A stretch of 64,000 nt of DNA from Amaricoccus macauensis_A (GCF_049800915.1 NZ_JBNAFY010000003.1:186001-250000), one strand, 5' to 3'; positions 1 to 9,762 are shown, numbered from the stretch's first letter. The notes: generated by a model not told the origin, from the sequence alone. Program-made: numbers and translations.

Positions 1-2
1 GC

Positions 3-266
3 GGTGCCTTGACCTATTTCTTCTGGTTCCGCGGGATCGAACGGCTCGGGCCTGCCGCCGTGACCGGGTTCGGCTTTCTCAGCCCACTGAGCGCCGTGCT
101 TCTGGGCTGGCTGATCCTGGGAGAGGCGCTGTCACCGCCCCAGATGCTGGGTGCCATGATCGTACTGGGGAGCGTCTGGCTGAGCAACCGCGCCGCCCGG
201 TCCCTGCCAGCCGCCGGGGCAATCTCAGGCCGCACCGCGCATCGTGCTGCCGGTTGTCCCGCCTGA
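3..266 (+). CDS. EamA/DMT-family transporter, 3' end only
   Basis: This is the C-terminal part of a drug/metabolite transporter; the 5' end lies outside the window and the frame is open from base 3. The visible 87 residues contain two hydrophobic segments with the family's typical last-repeat wording (GIERLGPAAVTGFGFLSP, then LLGWLILGEALSP), which EamA proteins carry in their final transmembrane helices. The substrate cannot be told. Its last 42 bp overlap the end of the convergent chemoreceptor gene. Confidence 0.8.
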   Translation, partial: GALTYFFWFRGIERLGPAAVTGFGFLSPLSAVLLGWLILGEALSPPQMLGAMIVLGSVWLSNRAARSLPAAGAISGRTAHRAAGCPA

Positions 267-1958
267 GACCCCGGAGAAGGCGCCGACGGTCCCGGCCAGA
301 TCGGACGCATCCTCCATGAGCGCCTGTGTCGCGGCGGAGGTCTCCTCGACCATCGCCGCGTTGTGCTGGGTCAGGCGGTCCAGTTCGCTGATGGCGGAGT
401 GGATTTCCGAGAGGCTTGTTGCCTGATCGCGAGCGCCGTCTGCGACCCCGGTAATGCTCTCGGCAATCTCGAGGATGGCCTCCATCACGTCCTGAAGCGC
501 GGTGCCGGTGCGGTTGACGACGTCCACCCCCTGGCGGACCTGGCTTCCGCTCGAGGCGATAAGCCTCTTGATGTCCGACGAGGCTTCCGACGAGCGTTGC
601 GCGAGCGCCCGAACCTCGGAGGCGACGACCGCGAAACCGCGGCCGGCGTCGCCCGCTCGGGCGGCTTCCACCCCGGCATTCAGCGCGAGAAGGTTGGTCT
701 GGAAGGCGATGCTCTCGATGACGCCGACAAACTCCTGCACCTCCATGGAGGAATTCTCGATTTCCTTCATCACCTGAACGGCACTGTTGACCAGATCGAG
801 GTTGTTGCGCGCCTTGTCCCGCGTGGCCTCGGCTCGTTCCCGCGCCTTCTGGGCGGATTCCGCGGAGGTGGTGACGGTCGTGGAAATCTGGGCGACGGAG
901 GCGGACACTTCCTCCAGCGAACTTGCCTGGCTGTCGGTCCGCTGGCTGAGATCTTCCGCGGCCGACGCGATCTGCCGGATTTCGCCCTGCATCCGCATGG
1001 CGTTCTCGGTCACCAGCGACAACGCGTGGCGGAGCGCCTCGACGGCTGCGTTGTAGTCCTCCCGCAGCCCCTCGTATTCAGGATCGAAGGCGCTTTCGAT
1101 TCGGGCGTCGAGGTTTCGGCGCGCGAGTTTACTGAGGGCGGAGCGCAGACCGTCGACGACCGTGGCCTGGCGTGCGGCGATCGCCTCGCGGTGTGCGCGT
1201 TCCTTTTCCTCGGTCTCACGTGCCAGCCTGTCCATTTCCTGGGCGCGCTTCGTTTCGGTCTCGGCATGAGCGAGCGCATCTTCCGCCGCCACCCGCGACT
1301 TCTCGGCATCGGATCGGGACGCCTCCGCCGATCGGAGCGCCTCCTCGACCTGCGCCTTGGCAAGCTGGGCATCTTCCAGCGCCGTTTCCGCGCGCCGGGT
1401 CTCTCCGAGGAGGTCGAGCTTCGCGCGTTCGTTGTCTGCGTCCATGCGCAACCACTGGGTAACGGCATGGTAAAGGACCGCAGTTTCGAGCACGACAACC
1501 AGGCCATGCAAGAGCGCACGTTCGACATTCTGCAGCATGGACGCGGGCGGATAGAGCAGTCCCGGCAGGGCAAAGCTGAGCGAGACGTGGTGCAAGGCGA
1601 TCATACCGGCCCCGACCAGCAGCACTTTTCGGTCCGCCATCGCCATGAGCATGGCAAGCACGGCAAAGAACACCATGTGGCTGTCGAGTTGCCACGGGTG
1701 GCCCGCAAAAGCAGCCGTCAGGACGATCGGCTGGCCAATTAACCCGAAAGCTGCCGCCAGCCGCGCGGTTTCCGGCGTGAGCCTTTGCCCGGCCAGACCG
1801 ATTCCGGCAAAGAAGATGGCCGCAATCGCCAACGGCACCGGATTGTTTCCGACGAGCCAACCGATAAGTGGCGCGACGAACACACCGATGCAGGCCAATC
1901 GGGACAGAAGGCCGGCGGCCTCACCTTGAGCGTTCGCGAGCGATTTGCTGACCATCAT
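225..1958 (-). CDS. Methyl-accepting chemotaxis protein
   Basis: This is a membrane chemoreceptor that would signal to CheA/CheW. The first ~190 residues form about six hydrophobic helices (including ALHHVSLSF) instead of the usual two helices with a periplasmic sensor. An Ala/Glu-rich coiled coil follows (~190-270), then the signalling domain (~320-560) with its conserved hairpin tip (AFQTNLLALNAGVEAAR). There is no CheR-docking pentapeptide at the C terminus. Two adjacent ATGs lie at 1958/1955; 1958 is preferred because a GGAG lies about 11 bases upstream, rather than a TTG at 1985 that would overlap the upstream gene. The integral-membrane sensor suggests it senses a membrane or energy-related signal, but this is inference. 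Confidence 0.9.
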   Translation of the reverse strand: MMVSKSLANAQGEAAGLLSRLACIGVFVAPLIGWLVGNNPVPLAIAAIFFAGIGLAGQRLTPETARLAAAFGLIGQPIVLTAAFAGHPWQLDSHMVFFAVLAMLMAMADRKVLLVGAGMIALHHVSLSFALPGLLYPPASMLQNVERALLHGLVVVLETAVLYHAVTQWLRMDADNERAKLDLLGETRRAETALEDAQLAKAQVEEALRSAEASRSDAEKSRVAAEDALAHAETETKRAQEMDRLARETEEKERAHREAIAARQATVVDGLRSALSKLARRNLDARIESAFDPEYEGLREDYNAAVEALRHALSLVTENAMRMQGEIRQIASAAEDLSQRTDSQASSLEEVSASVAQISTTVTTSAESAQKARERAEATRDKARNNLDLVNSAVQVMKEIENSSMEVQEFVGVIESIAFQTNLLALNAGVEAARAGDAGRGFAVVASEVRALAQRSSEASSDIKRLIASSGSQVRQGVDVVNRTGTALQDVMEAILEIAESITGVADGARDQATSLSEIHSAISELDRLTQHNAAMVEETSAATQALMEDASDLAGTVGAFSGVSGGTTGSTMRGAA

Positions 1959-1962
1959 GCGA

Positions 1963-2262
1963 CTAGACTCCACAGATATTCGCAAGGCTGCGTCCGTCCA
2001 GGACCAGCCAGGCCCCCAGCCCTCTCAGGGTATCGGGAAAGGCGGGATCTTCCGAAACCGCGAGGGCCGCGACAGCCGTCCGTTCGGGACCGACCATGTG
2101 ACCCCCGGCTCGTGCGACCAGGTCTTCCGGGGAAGGCGCCCAGGGCGGCACCGCCACGACGACCACTTCACCGGGCATCGGAGCACTCTGGCTGACGGCG
2201 AGAATGGGACCGGCCAACACTCCACCCGCAAGCATTGCACCGATCAACAAAGCATTGGACAT
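1963..2262 (-). CDS. Small secreted or membrane-anchored hypothetical protein
   Basis: This 99-residue protein begins with a hydrophobic segment (LLIGAMLAGGVLAGPILAV) that reads as a signal peptide or anchor, followed by a short domain rich in Ala, Val and Pro and ending in a Cys three residues from the C terminus. I do not recognise a family. It lies 4 bp upstream of the chemoreceptor start on the same strand, so the two are probably co-transcribed and the small protein may be an accessory to that receptor (inference). The ribosome-binding site is weak. Confidence 0.55.
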   Translation of the reverse strand: MSNALLIGAMLAGGVLAGPILAVSQSAPMPGEVVVVAVPPWAPSPEDLVARAGGHMVGPERTAVAALAVSEDPAFPDTLRGLGAWLVLDGRSLANICGV

Positions 2263-2418
2263 GGCCAGTTTCGCGTCCGTTAGACTCTATTCCGGCGCTC
2301 AATGTTCACGGAAATCCTGTAAATTCCATTAAATCCCGATGCTTGGGAAAAATGGGGGCTTTCAGCCGACCGGACCGCGCAGGAAAGCCCGCGCGATACC
2401 GGTAGACGCGACATGCCT

Positions 2419-3231
2419 CTAGGGGGCCGTTGCGGCCTGTGCGGGAGCGATAATGGAGCGAAGGGTCTTCCAGATCACCTGGGCGGCCAACTCGGCCCCT
2501 TCCGCGCTGGCGTGGTAATTGTCCCCCGCGTAGACGGGCTCCCTGAGTTCGACGGCTTCGAGCCAGCGCTGAGGCACGGGCGCAACCGCATAGCCGTTCT
2601 GCCGCGCGACGGATTCGTAGAACTCGATGGTCCTGCGGGCAAACTCCTCCGGCCCCTTGGGCTGGAGCGTGTTGTCAGCGGCTTCGTGACGGTAGAAGGC
2701 ATGTCCCGGTGCGCGCGGCCAGGGCGGATAGAGCACCACGTTGCGGGTCCGGGCCCGCGCCGCGAGCCCCGCTATCGTATCGGCGGAAACTTCGCGATCC
2801 GTTTCGCGGAAGGGCGTGGTGGTGTGATCCTGCAGGACGAGCACATCCCATTCCGAGGCTTCGAGCAGCGGCCCGAGACGGGAAATGCGGGCCGTATCGC
2901 GCAGATGCGCCCCGCCAGCCGCAGCCATGGCCACCTCGACTTCGACACCTTCTGCCGCGGCCCTTGCAGCCACGCGGCTCGGCACGTCGTGGCCGAGGGT
3001 GATCGAGTTGCCGATGAACAGGATCCGTTGCGGACGCTCTGCAGCCGTGGGCTGGCGGTAATGCTCCGTCAACCTTTCGAGATAATCGTCGGTCAGGAAG
3101 GGATCTCGGCGGACCGGTGTTTCGGAGGCCGCCTGGACCTGTGCCGTTGCCGCCAGCGTTGCGATGAGGCCAGAGGCGATCAAGGTGAAGATCCGCCACC
3201 CGACAAATGGGAAGCCGATGGGTTTCGCCAT
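2419..3231 (-). CDS. Secreted SGNH/GDSL-type hydrolase
   Basis: The product looks like a periplasmic or secreted esterase/lipase of the SGNH superfamily. After a signal peptide (about 33 residues, ending TAQVQA) comes the nucleophile block GNSITLGHD, and near the C terminus the paired Asp/His block (AGDNYHAS). The ATG at 3231 is chosen over upstream starts because an AAGGAG lies seven bases before it and the signal peptide begins there. The natural substrate cannot be told from the sequence. A 155-bp gap separates it from the downstream small hypothetical gene. Confidence 0.8.
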   Translation of the reverse strand: MAKPIGFPFVGWRIFTLIASGLIATLAATAQVQAASETPVRRDPFLTDDYLERLTEHYRQPTAAERPQRILFIGNSITLGHDVPSRVAARAAAEGVEVEVAMAAAGGAHLRDTARISRLGPLLEASEWDVLVLQDHTTTPFRETDREVSADTIAGLAARARTRNVVLYPPWPRAPGHAFYRHEAADNTLQPKGPEEFARRTIEFYESVARQNGYAVAPVPQRWLEAVELREPVYAGDNYHASAEGAELAAQVIWKTLRSIIAPAQAATAP

Positions 3232-3519
3232 GTTCCCGCTCCTTGCTCTTTGCACCATACCCGAATCCTCCAGGAATTCTCCACAAAGCAGGCCGCCGCG
3301 ACTGAGACGGGCCTCCAGAAAGTCCAAGGGTTTCAGTGAGCCGCGCCACCACCTTTACGGACACGGATCATCGTGCATTACAGTTGAACAAACGTTAGTT
3401 TCTTGCCCTTTTTTGCAATTTGGCGCTGTGGGATTTCGAGGCCCGGCCGGTCAAATGTCCGTAACCGGGCCCCGAAGAGGCGGATTCTCGCGCAATGCGA
3501 GTGGTGGAGCGGGCAAGGT

Positions 3520-3894
3520 TCAGCCGACGACCGGGTGACCGCGGCCACGCATGCATTCGACCACGATGGCCTCGCGCCGGTCTGATGCGCTTACCGCACC
3601 GGCGGTTCCGCCGGCGAGGCCGCCGATGATCAGCCCGCCTGCCGCGCCTTCGAGATCGTCGCTGTCCTCATCCGCGGCACCGAGAATTGCCCCGGCCCCT
3701 GCCCCGAGGACGGCAGCGCCCAGAGTTTCCTCGTCGAACTGCTTCTGGTTCGCAGCCAGCAACTGGCAATCGGCGAGATCGGCGTCGAATTCGGGGGAGG
3801 CGGGGCCGTCGATGATCGGCGTGTAGTTGGCGCCACTGTCGGCACAGGCTGCGAGCAGTGCGGTGGCGAAGATCGGAAGGCAGAAAGGTCTCAT
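3520..3894 (-). CDS. Glycine-zipper lipoprotein
   Basis: This 124-residue protein has a lipoprotein signal peptide ending in the lipobox LLAAC, so Cys is probably lipidated. The middle and C-terminal parts contain Gly/Ala-rich helices (GAAVLGAGAGAILGAA and GGLIIGGLAGGTAGAV) typical of glycine-zipper outer-membrane lipoproteins. The ATG at 3894 is preceded by AAGGA at suitable spacing. The role is unknown; such proteins are often envelope-stress or membrane-integrity factors. Confidence 0.75.
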   Translation of the reverse strand: MRPFCLPIFATALLAACADSGANYTPIIDGPASPEFDADLADCQLLAANQKQFDEETLGAAVLGAGAGAILGAADEDSDDLEGAAGGLIIGGLAGGTAGAVSASDRREAIVVECMRGRGHPVVG

Positions 3895-3988
3895 GTCGGT
3901 TTCCTTGGAGTGAGTGAGACAAAAGCGGGCGCGCGTGCCAGGCGAAACTGCCGGGCACGGACGAAGAGGATGACGGGCAAGCCTGGGT

Positions 3989-5032
3989 TCAGGCGGGATC
4001 GTCGCGGATCGGCAGGCCGGTATCCGGGGGTCGGCTGAACCGCTGGCGGTAGTCGATGGCCGAAACGCCCAGATGGCGGTGAAACGCACGACGCATTCGC
4101 TCGGCATTGAGAAAGCCGGTCTGTTGCGCGATCTGCTCGATGCCTGCCCGGGTGGTTTCCAGCGCGACGCGCGCCGCCTGCACCCGCGCCGTCTCGACGT
4201 AGAGCGCCGGGGTCATGCCCGTCTCCTGCTTGAACCGCCGCGCGAAGGTGCGCTCGGACAGACACGCCCGCGCGGCCAGCGCCGTGACACTCAGCGCCTC
4301 GCCGGGATTGCGCAGGATATGCGCGAGCGTTTCGTTAATTGCGGGATCTTCGGCGTTCTGGGCCACGAGATGGGCACTGAACTGCGACTGTCCGCCGGGG
4401 CGCATCATGTACATCACGTTGTAGCGTGCGACCTGGAGAGCCACCTCATGGCCCCAGTCCATCTCCACCAGGGCAAGTGCGAGATCCATTCCGGATGTCA
4501 CCCCGGCAGAGGTCCAGACATTGCCATCACGGACGAAGATCGCATCGCGATCCACCGTGACGCTTGGATACCGGCGCTCGAGGAGCGGACACCACCACCA
4601 ATGGGTACTGGCCCGCCTGCCATCGAGCAGGCCCGCCTCCGCGAGGATCATCGCGCCGGTGCAGATCGATACGACCCGACGCGACCGGGCGGCCGCAGTC
4701 CGGACAAACGATATCAGCGCCTCATCCGCGAGTGCGGACATGGTGCCATGCCCGCCTGTGACAATGAGGGTGTCGATCTCTCTGTCTTCAGCCAGGGCAC
4801 CGGCAAGCGAAAGGTCGGCCTCCAGGGTCAGTCCGCTCGTGGTGGGCACAGGGCCGGGGCGCGCCGCAACCACGGATATGGCATAGGGCGCGGGGCCTTC
4901 GGGCAGGAAGAAGCGGGTCCCAGACAGCACCTCGACCGGCCCGGCGACATCGAGCACATGCGCCTCCGGGTAGGTGAGGACCATCACCTTGCGCTGCCGC
5001 TGCCCTGTCTGATTTCGTGTGTTTTCCAACAT
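3989..5032 (-). CDS. GlxA-family transcriptional regulator (DJ-1/PfpI + AraC HTH)
   Basis: This one-component regulator has two parts. Residues ~10-190 form a DJ-1/PfpI-like class I amidotransferase fold, with the nucleophile-elbow Cys in the ICTGA motif. Residues ~230-330 form an AraC-type double helix-turn-helix (ACLSERTFARRF and the recognition segment FLNAERMRRAF). Family members often control amine or amino-acid catabolism. The ligand and targets are not evident: the upstream gene is a divergent YeeE/YedE transporter with a 138-bp intergenic region that could be a target. Confidence 0.88.
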   Translation of the reverse strand: MLENTRNQTGQRQRKVMVLTYPEAHVLDVAGPVEVLSGTRFFLPEGPAPYAISVVAARPGPVPTTSGLTLEADLSLAGALAEDREIDTLIVTGGHGTMSALADEALISFVRTAAARSRRVVSICTGAMILAEAGLLDGRRASTHWWWCPLLERRYPSVTVDRDAIFVRDGNVWTSAGVTSGMDLALALVEMDWGHEVALQVARYNVMYMMRPGGQSQFSAHLVAQNAEDPAINETLAHILRNPGEALSVTALAARACLSERTFARRFKQETGMTPALYVETARVQAARVALETTRAGIEQIAQQTGFLNAERMRRAFHRHLGVSAIDYRQRFSRPPDTGLPIRDDPA

Positions 5033-5170
5033 GGTCTGACAGTAGCCGCATTTCAGCTGTGACCGTTAGGACAACGATCCCTCGCTTTCTGCCAAACGCC
5101 GCGAGTGTAAGATTAGCGACTTGTTTCCGAATTGATTGGCAACGTGGCGTTCATCCGAACGGAGGTGCCC

Positions 5171-6367
5171 TTGCAACGATCCGTGCTAGTTGTTGCCGTC
5201 CTGCTGCTTTGCGGGCTGGCTGCGATTTCCTGGGGCGTCGGTGGTCGGGCAACCCTCGCAGCGGCGGCGCTGATCGGCGGGTTTGCCGGATTCGGCCTCT
5301 ATCACGCCTCCTTCGGTTTCACCGCCGCGTGGCGACGACTTGTGCGTGAGGGGCGCGGCGCGGGCGTTCGGGCGCAGTTGCTGCTGATCGTCGCCACCGC
5401 GCTCGTCACCTATCCCCTGATCGGCTGGGAGGCGCAGACCGGCTGGAACATGCATCCCGTCATCCTGCCGATGACGCTGGCCTCCGCGCTTGGAGCGGCG
5501 GTCTTCGGAGCGGGCATGCAGCTCGGGGGTGGCTGCGCGTCGGGCACGCTCTTCACGGTCGGCGGCGGTTCGACCCGGATGGTGGTGACGCTGATCGCCT
5601 TCATTGCCGGGTCGGTCGCGGCTACGGCGCACATGCAGGAGTTCTGGCTCCGGCTTGATGAGATAACCGGGGTGCCGGGCCTTCCTGCCTTCTCGGTGAT
5701 CGAGACCTTCGGGCCACTCGGCGCGCTCGCAGCGCTCGGAGGTTTTGCCGCGTTGATCTGGGCAGGGACCGTCGCGGTGGAACGGCGGACCCATGGGCAA
5801 GTCGAGACACTGGGCCGGACAGAAAGCTTTGCGCAAGGGCCTTGGGGCAAGGGGCTGGGCGCGTTGGCGCTTGCGGCCGTGGGGATTGCCTGCTTTCTCG
5901 CCTTCCAGCGCCCCTGGGGTATTACTTCCGGGTTCGCACTCTGGGGAGCGATGGCTCTGGAGGCGTTGGGAGTTTCCGTCCGCGACTGGGGCTACTGGTC
6001 GGGCTGGCGCGCGGGCCAGCTCGATGCACCTCTGCTTGCAGACCGGGTTTCGGTCATGAATTTCGGCATTATTCTGGGCGCCTGCGCCGCTGCAGCGCTC
6101 GCGGGTCGGTTCGCGCCGGTCTGGCGGATCTCGCGGCGTGATCTCGTTACGGCCGTGATCGGCGGGCTCATGATGGGGTATGGCGCGCGGCTCGCCTTCG
6201 GCTGCAACATCGGCGCCTATCTCGGCGGCATGGTCTCGGGCTCGGCGCATGGGCTTTGGTGGCTCGTTTGGGGTTTTGCCGGATCATGGGTCGGCATCGG
6301 GCTGCGCGAACGATTGGGGCTGGATCCACCGATCGGGCACAGCGCGCCTCCCCCGACACACGCCTAG
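5171..6367 (+). CDS. YeeE/YedE-family (thiosulfate-type) transporter
   Basis: This is a polytopic inner-membrane protein of about 10 helices. It contains the Cys-bearing Gly-rich motifs of YeeE/YedE proteins in both halves (QLGGGCASGTLF near residue 120 and FGCNIGAYLGG near residue 340), which form the thiosulfate path in characterised members. The TTG at 5171 is preferred because GGAGGT ends four bases before it; a TTG at 5132 would add 13 residues. Import of thiosulfate or a related sulfur compound is inferred from the family. It is divergent from the GlxA-type regulator. Confidence 0.82.
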   Translation: MQRSVLVVAVLLLCGLAAISWGVGGRATLAAAALIGGFAGFGLYHASFGFTAAWRRLVREGRGAGVRAQLLLIVATALVTYPLIGWEAQTGWNMHPVILPMTLASALGAAVFGAGMQLGGGCASGTLFTVGGGSTRMVVTLIAFIAGSVAATAHMQEFWLRLDEITGVPGLPAFSVIETFGPLGALAALGGFAALIWAGTVAVERRTHGQVETLGRTESFAQGPWGKGLGALALAAVGIACFLAFQRPWGITSGFALWGAMALEALGVSVRDWGYWSGWRAGQLDAPLLADRVSVMNFGIILGACAAAALAGRFAPVWRISRRDLVTAVIGGLMMGYGARLAFGCNIGAYLGGMVSGSAHGLWWLVWGFAGSWVGIGLRERLGLDPPIGHSAPPPTHA

Positions 6368-6492
6368 CGACACGGGCTCGGGCGTCTCGTTCTCCCGGAT
6401 TGGTCAGGGCGGCCCGGCGCGTATCCGCCGAACGGACCGCATATCCGAAGTCAGAGCGCATGCTGCCTTGACCCGATGAGGGGTCGCGGCAG

Positions 6493-8751
6493 ATGTCAGG
6501 GCGGCTTGCTTGCTCAGACAATTCGGCATGGAAAGGTCCCGGGGGGATGGGGGAACTTGATATTGCTGCACCTGGCCGCGGTTCGGCGGTCACGCAGTCC
6601 TTGTACGCCTTGAGGGTGGACGAGGCTCATTCCGCGTTCGGCACAACCGGCGCGGGCATTCGCATCGGCATCATATCGGACAGTTTCGATGCCGCGCCGC
6701 GCAGCCGGGATGGGGGCGGCTATGCCGCGGATGTGGCATCGGGCGACCTGCCCGGGGATGTCACGATCCTGTCGGATCTCAGCGAGGCCGAAGCGCTTTT
6801 CACTGGCGCGAAGGACGAGGGGCGCGCCATGGCGCAGCTAGTCCACGATCTTGCACCCGATGCGGAGATCTATTTCGCCAGCGGCTACGGCTCAGAGCAG
6901 ACCTTCGCGCAGGCCATCAACCGCCTCGTGGGGGCCGGCGTCGATATCATCGTCGATGACCTCTACTACGAGAAGGAGCCCTATTTCTCCGATGGGATGA
7001 TCGCGCAGGCGGCGGGTCGGGCGGTGTCCAAGGGCGTGGCCTATTTCGCCGCTGCGGGAAATGACGGCACGGCGGGGCTCACGGGCGCGCTGGATTTCTC
7101 GGGGAGATCGGGTGTCGCGGGCGTCATTCACGATTGGAAAGCCGGCGCGGGATTCGACGGGGATTTCGACATCTCGGTCAAGGCGAACGCCACCATCGAC
7201 ATCGTTCTGACCTGGTCGGACACGTTCCGCAGCGAATTCGCCGGAAGTTCCGGGGCGACATCGGATCTCGACATCGTGCTGACGGTTGACGATCAGCCGA
7301 TCACCCTTGGCTGGTATCGCGAAGTCATGGGTGAGGCAGCCTTCGAGCGGAGCCGCGCGGAACTGGAGCGCCAGTTCGTGCCCCTCGGGGGCAAGGTCGA
7401 TCTCGACACGCCCCTCGGCGGTATCAACGGCAATCTGAGCGAGGACGCCATCGAGACCGTGCGTTTCTTCAATCCCCATGGGGATCGAGATATCGAGATC
7501 GGCGTGCAGATCGAATACGCCGCAGGCACATCGGAACCTGCCGCCTTCCAGCTCCGGTTTCCCGGCTCTTCCATGCTGACCGAATTCGTCGATGAACCCG
7601 GGCCGAACACCAGGATCGCCACGGTCTACGGGCATGTGGCGGCCAAGGGCGTGATCGGTGTCGGCGCGGCAGGCTACCGCAACACGCCCGCGCAGGGTGT
7701 GGAACGGCCCGTTCTCGAGACGTTCAGCGCGCGTGGCGATGTGGAGATCACGCATTGGCCGGATGGCACCCCACGGGGCCGGGCGGACCTGCGGCCTGGG
7801 GTCGATATCGTCGCCACGGACGGTGGCAACACCACATTCTTCGGCAAGCACTATTGGTGGGATCGGGATGCGCATCCGAATTTCGTCGGCACGTCCGCCG
7901 CCGCCGCGAATGCCGCGGCCATTGCAGCCCTGATGCTGGAAGTCGATCCGGACCTGACTCCGGCCAAGCTTCTCCGCGCGATGCAGGCGGGCGCGATCGA
8001 CATGGATGATCCGCTGACGTCTGGGTTCGATACCGGATCAGACGCCGCAACCGGGGCGGGCCTGATCCAGGCCGACGCGATCCTCGCTTCCCTCTTCAAC
8101 GAGATCACCGCGAGCAATTCCGGCAAGACGCGCGGGACCGGGAAGGCCGACCTGATGATTGGCACCGGGAAGGCGGACCGGTTGGACGGGCTGGGCGGCA
8201 CCGACGTGATCGAGGCAGGCGGGGGCAACGACCGGGCATCCGGGGGCAGCGGGCGCGACATGCTCAAGGGCGGGGCTGACAACGATCGCCTCTTCGGAGG
8301 TGCGGGCGGCGACAAGCTTAAGGGTGGAGCGGGCCGTGACCATCTGCGCGGCGATGGTGGCGCAGATATCCTGCGAGGCGAAAGCGGACCGGACCTGCTG
8401 ACCGGCGGCGCGGGCGCGGATACGGTATCGGGCGGCGGTGGACGCGACACCCTGTTCGGAGGGTCCGGCGATGACGTCTTCTATGGTGGTGCGCTGGCCG
8501 ACCGTTTCATTTTCGACAGCGGCCGGGACCGGTATCTCGACTTCACTCAGGACGAGGGCGACACGCTTCTGATCCATCATGACGGGCGGAAGCACCTCAT
8601 CACCAGCTACGGCACCCTGGTTGAATTCGCAGAGCGGTTCGACGTGGCGATCGCCGCTTCCGGCCATGAGATCACCCTGCAGCTTTCCGCCGCCGACCGG
8701 TTGACGCTGGAGACCGGCGACACCCCGGCGGGCGATCTCATCATGGGCTAG
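6493..8751 (+). CDS. Subtilase-like protein with RTX calcium-binding repeats
   Basis: This is a predicted type I-secreted protease. Residues ~35-530 form a subtilisin-like domain with the catalytic Asp (D63 in GIISDSFD), the oxyanion Asn (N190 in AAGND) and the nucleophile Ser (S468 in FVGTSAAA). The position where the HGT motif should lie reads DEGRAM, so Glu (E109) replaces the usual His, with another His nine residues on. Residues ~555-670 hold about a dozen GGxGxDxLx RTX nonapeptides, and the final part is a typical RTX C-terminal secretion region. There is no Sec signal peptide. An ATG at 6547 is an alternative start. No T1SS genes lie in the window. Confidence 0.88.
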   Translation: MSGRLACSDNSAWKGPGGMGELDIAAPGRGSAVTQSLYALRVDEAHSAFGTTGAGIRIGIISDSFDAAPRSRDGGGYAADVASGDLPGDVTILSDLSEAEALFTGAKDEGRAMAQLVHDLAPDAEIYFASGYGSEQTFAQAINRLVGAGVDIIVDDLYYEKEPYFSDGMIAQAAGRAVSKGVAYFAAAGNDGTAGLTGALDFSGRSGVAGVIHDWKAGAGFDGDFDISVKANATIDIVLTWSDTFRSEFAGSSGATSDLDIVLTVDDQPITLGWYREVMGEAAFERSRAELERQFVPLGGKVDLDTPLGGINGNLSEDAIETVRFFNPHGDRDIEIGVQIEYAAGTSEPAAFQLRFPGSSMLTEFVDEPGPNTRIATVYGHVAAKGVIGVGAAGYRNTPAQGVERPVLETFSARGDVEITHWPDGTPRGRADLRPGVDIVATDGGNTTFFGKHYWWDRDAHPNFVGTSAAAANAAAIAALMLEVDPDLTPAKLLRAMQAGAIDMDDPLTSGFDTGSDAATGAGLIQADAILASLFNEITASNSGKTRGTGKADLMIGTGKADRLDGLGGTDVIEAGGGNDRASGGSGRDMLKGGADNDRLFGGAGGDKLKGGAGRDHLRGDGGADILRGESGPDLLTGGAGADTVSGGGGRDTLFGGSGDDVFYGGALADRFIFDSGRDRYLDFTQDEGDTLLIHHDGRKHLITSYGTLVEFAERFDVAIAASGHEITLQLSAADRLTLETGDTPAGDLIMG

Positions 8752-8763
8752 GGCAAAGCCGGC

Positions 8764-9762
8764 TCAGGCGTTGACGCCCTTCATGCCCTCTTCGGTGTAG
8801 CGCGCACCTGCCACGGCAAGCTCGTCCACGGCGCGGGTAAGTGCGGCGACTTCATCGGCACTGAGGACGAGGTCCAGCGCGCCCGCGTTTTCCTCGAGAT
8901 ACTTTACGCGCTTCGTGCCCGGAATGGGCACGATGTCATCGCCCTGTGCCAGCAGCCAGGCAAGTGCCACCTGTGCAGGCGTCGCGCGCTTCTCCGCCGC
9001 AAGCGCCTTCACTGCATCGACGATGGCGAGATTGGCCGCGAGGTTCTCGTCCTGGAAGCGCGGCAGCATGGCGCGGAAATCGCCCGCCTCGAAGCTCTGG
9101 CCTTTGGCATAGGTGCCGGTGAGGAACCCGCGGCCCAGCGGCGAATAGGGCACGAAGCCGATGCCGAATTCGCGGCAGGCGGGCAGGATCTCGGCCTCCA
9201 CGTCGCGGGTCCAGAGGGAATACTCGGTTTGCACCGCCGTCACGGGATGAACGGCATGGGCGCGGCGCAGGGTCTCGGCGCTCACTTCCGAAAGCCCGAC
9301 ATGGCCGATCTTGCCTTCGGCCACGAGATCCGAAAGCGCACCCATCACCTCCTCAATGGGGCGGGTCTGATCCACCCGGTGGACATAGTAGAGATCGATC
9401 CGCTCCACGCCCAGACGCGTGAGCGAAGCCTCAAGGGCAGCGCGGGCATAGGCGGGACTGTTATCCACCGAGCGGGCGTATTCGCCCGGCTTGCGCACGA
9501 TGCCGAACTTGGTGGCGAGCGTCACCTGCGGTTTGCGGCTGGCGAGAAAGCGACCGAGCAACTCCTCGTTGTGGAACGGGCCATACATGTCCGCCGTATC
9601 GAAGAAGGTGATGCCGAGTTCGATGGCGCGGTCGAGCACTCGGAGCGATTCCGCGTCGTCGCGCGCGCCGTAGAATTCGCTCATCCCCATGCAGCCGAGG
9701 CCGAGGCTGGAAACTTCGAGGCCCGTGCCTTCGGGACCATTGCCGAGTTTGCGCGTCTGCAT
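8764..9762 (-). CDS. Aldo/keto reductase
   Basis: This 332-residue protein is a full-length NADP-dependent aldo/keto reductase. The N-terminal strand motif SSLGLGCMGMSEFYG and the catalytic Asp/Tyr region (FFDTADMYGPFHNEELLG) are clear, as is the cofactor-binding region near the C terminus (VPIPGTKRVKYLEEN). The start is supported by AAGGAG upstream. It resembles the YajO/PLR-like class that reduces aldehydes and quinone-like xenobiotics; the exact substrate cannot be told. It is convergent with the RTX subtilase, with only 12 bp between them. Confidence 0.9.
   Translation of the reverse strand: MQTRKLGNGPEGTGLEVSSLGLGCMGMSEFYGARDDAESLRVLDRAIELGITFFDTADMYGPFHNEELLGRFLASRKPQVTLATKFGIVRKPGEYARSVDNSPAYARAALEASLTRLGVERIDLYYVHRVDQTRPIEEVMGALSDLVAEGKIGHVGLSEVSAETLRRAHAVHPVTAVQTEYSLWTRDVEAEILPACREFGIGFVPYSPLGRGFLTGTYAKGQSFEAGDFRAMLPRFQDENLAANLAIVDAVKALAAEKRATPAQVALAWLLAQGDDIVPIPGTKRVKYLEENAGALDLVLSADEVAALTRAVDELAVAGARYTEEGMKGVNA

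Noticed and set aside
363..1742. A 459-residue open frame on the plus strand opposite the chemoreceptor gene
   Set aside because: It is the antisense of a well-supported MCP gene; its sequence is Gly/Arg/His-rich and has no domain.
2413..3339. A plus-strand 308-residue frame opposite the SGNH hydrolase
   Set aside because: The minus strand carries a signal peptide, good ribosome-binding site and GNSIT motif; the plus frame is a GC-rich shadow.
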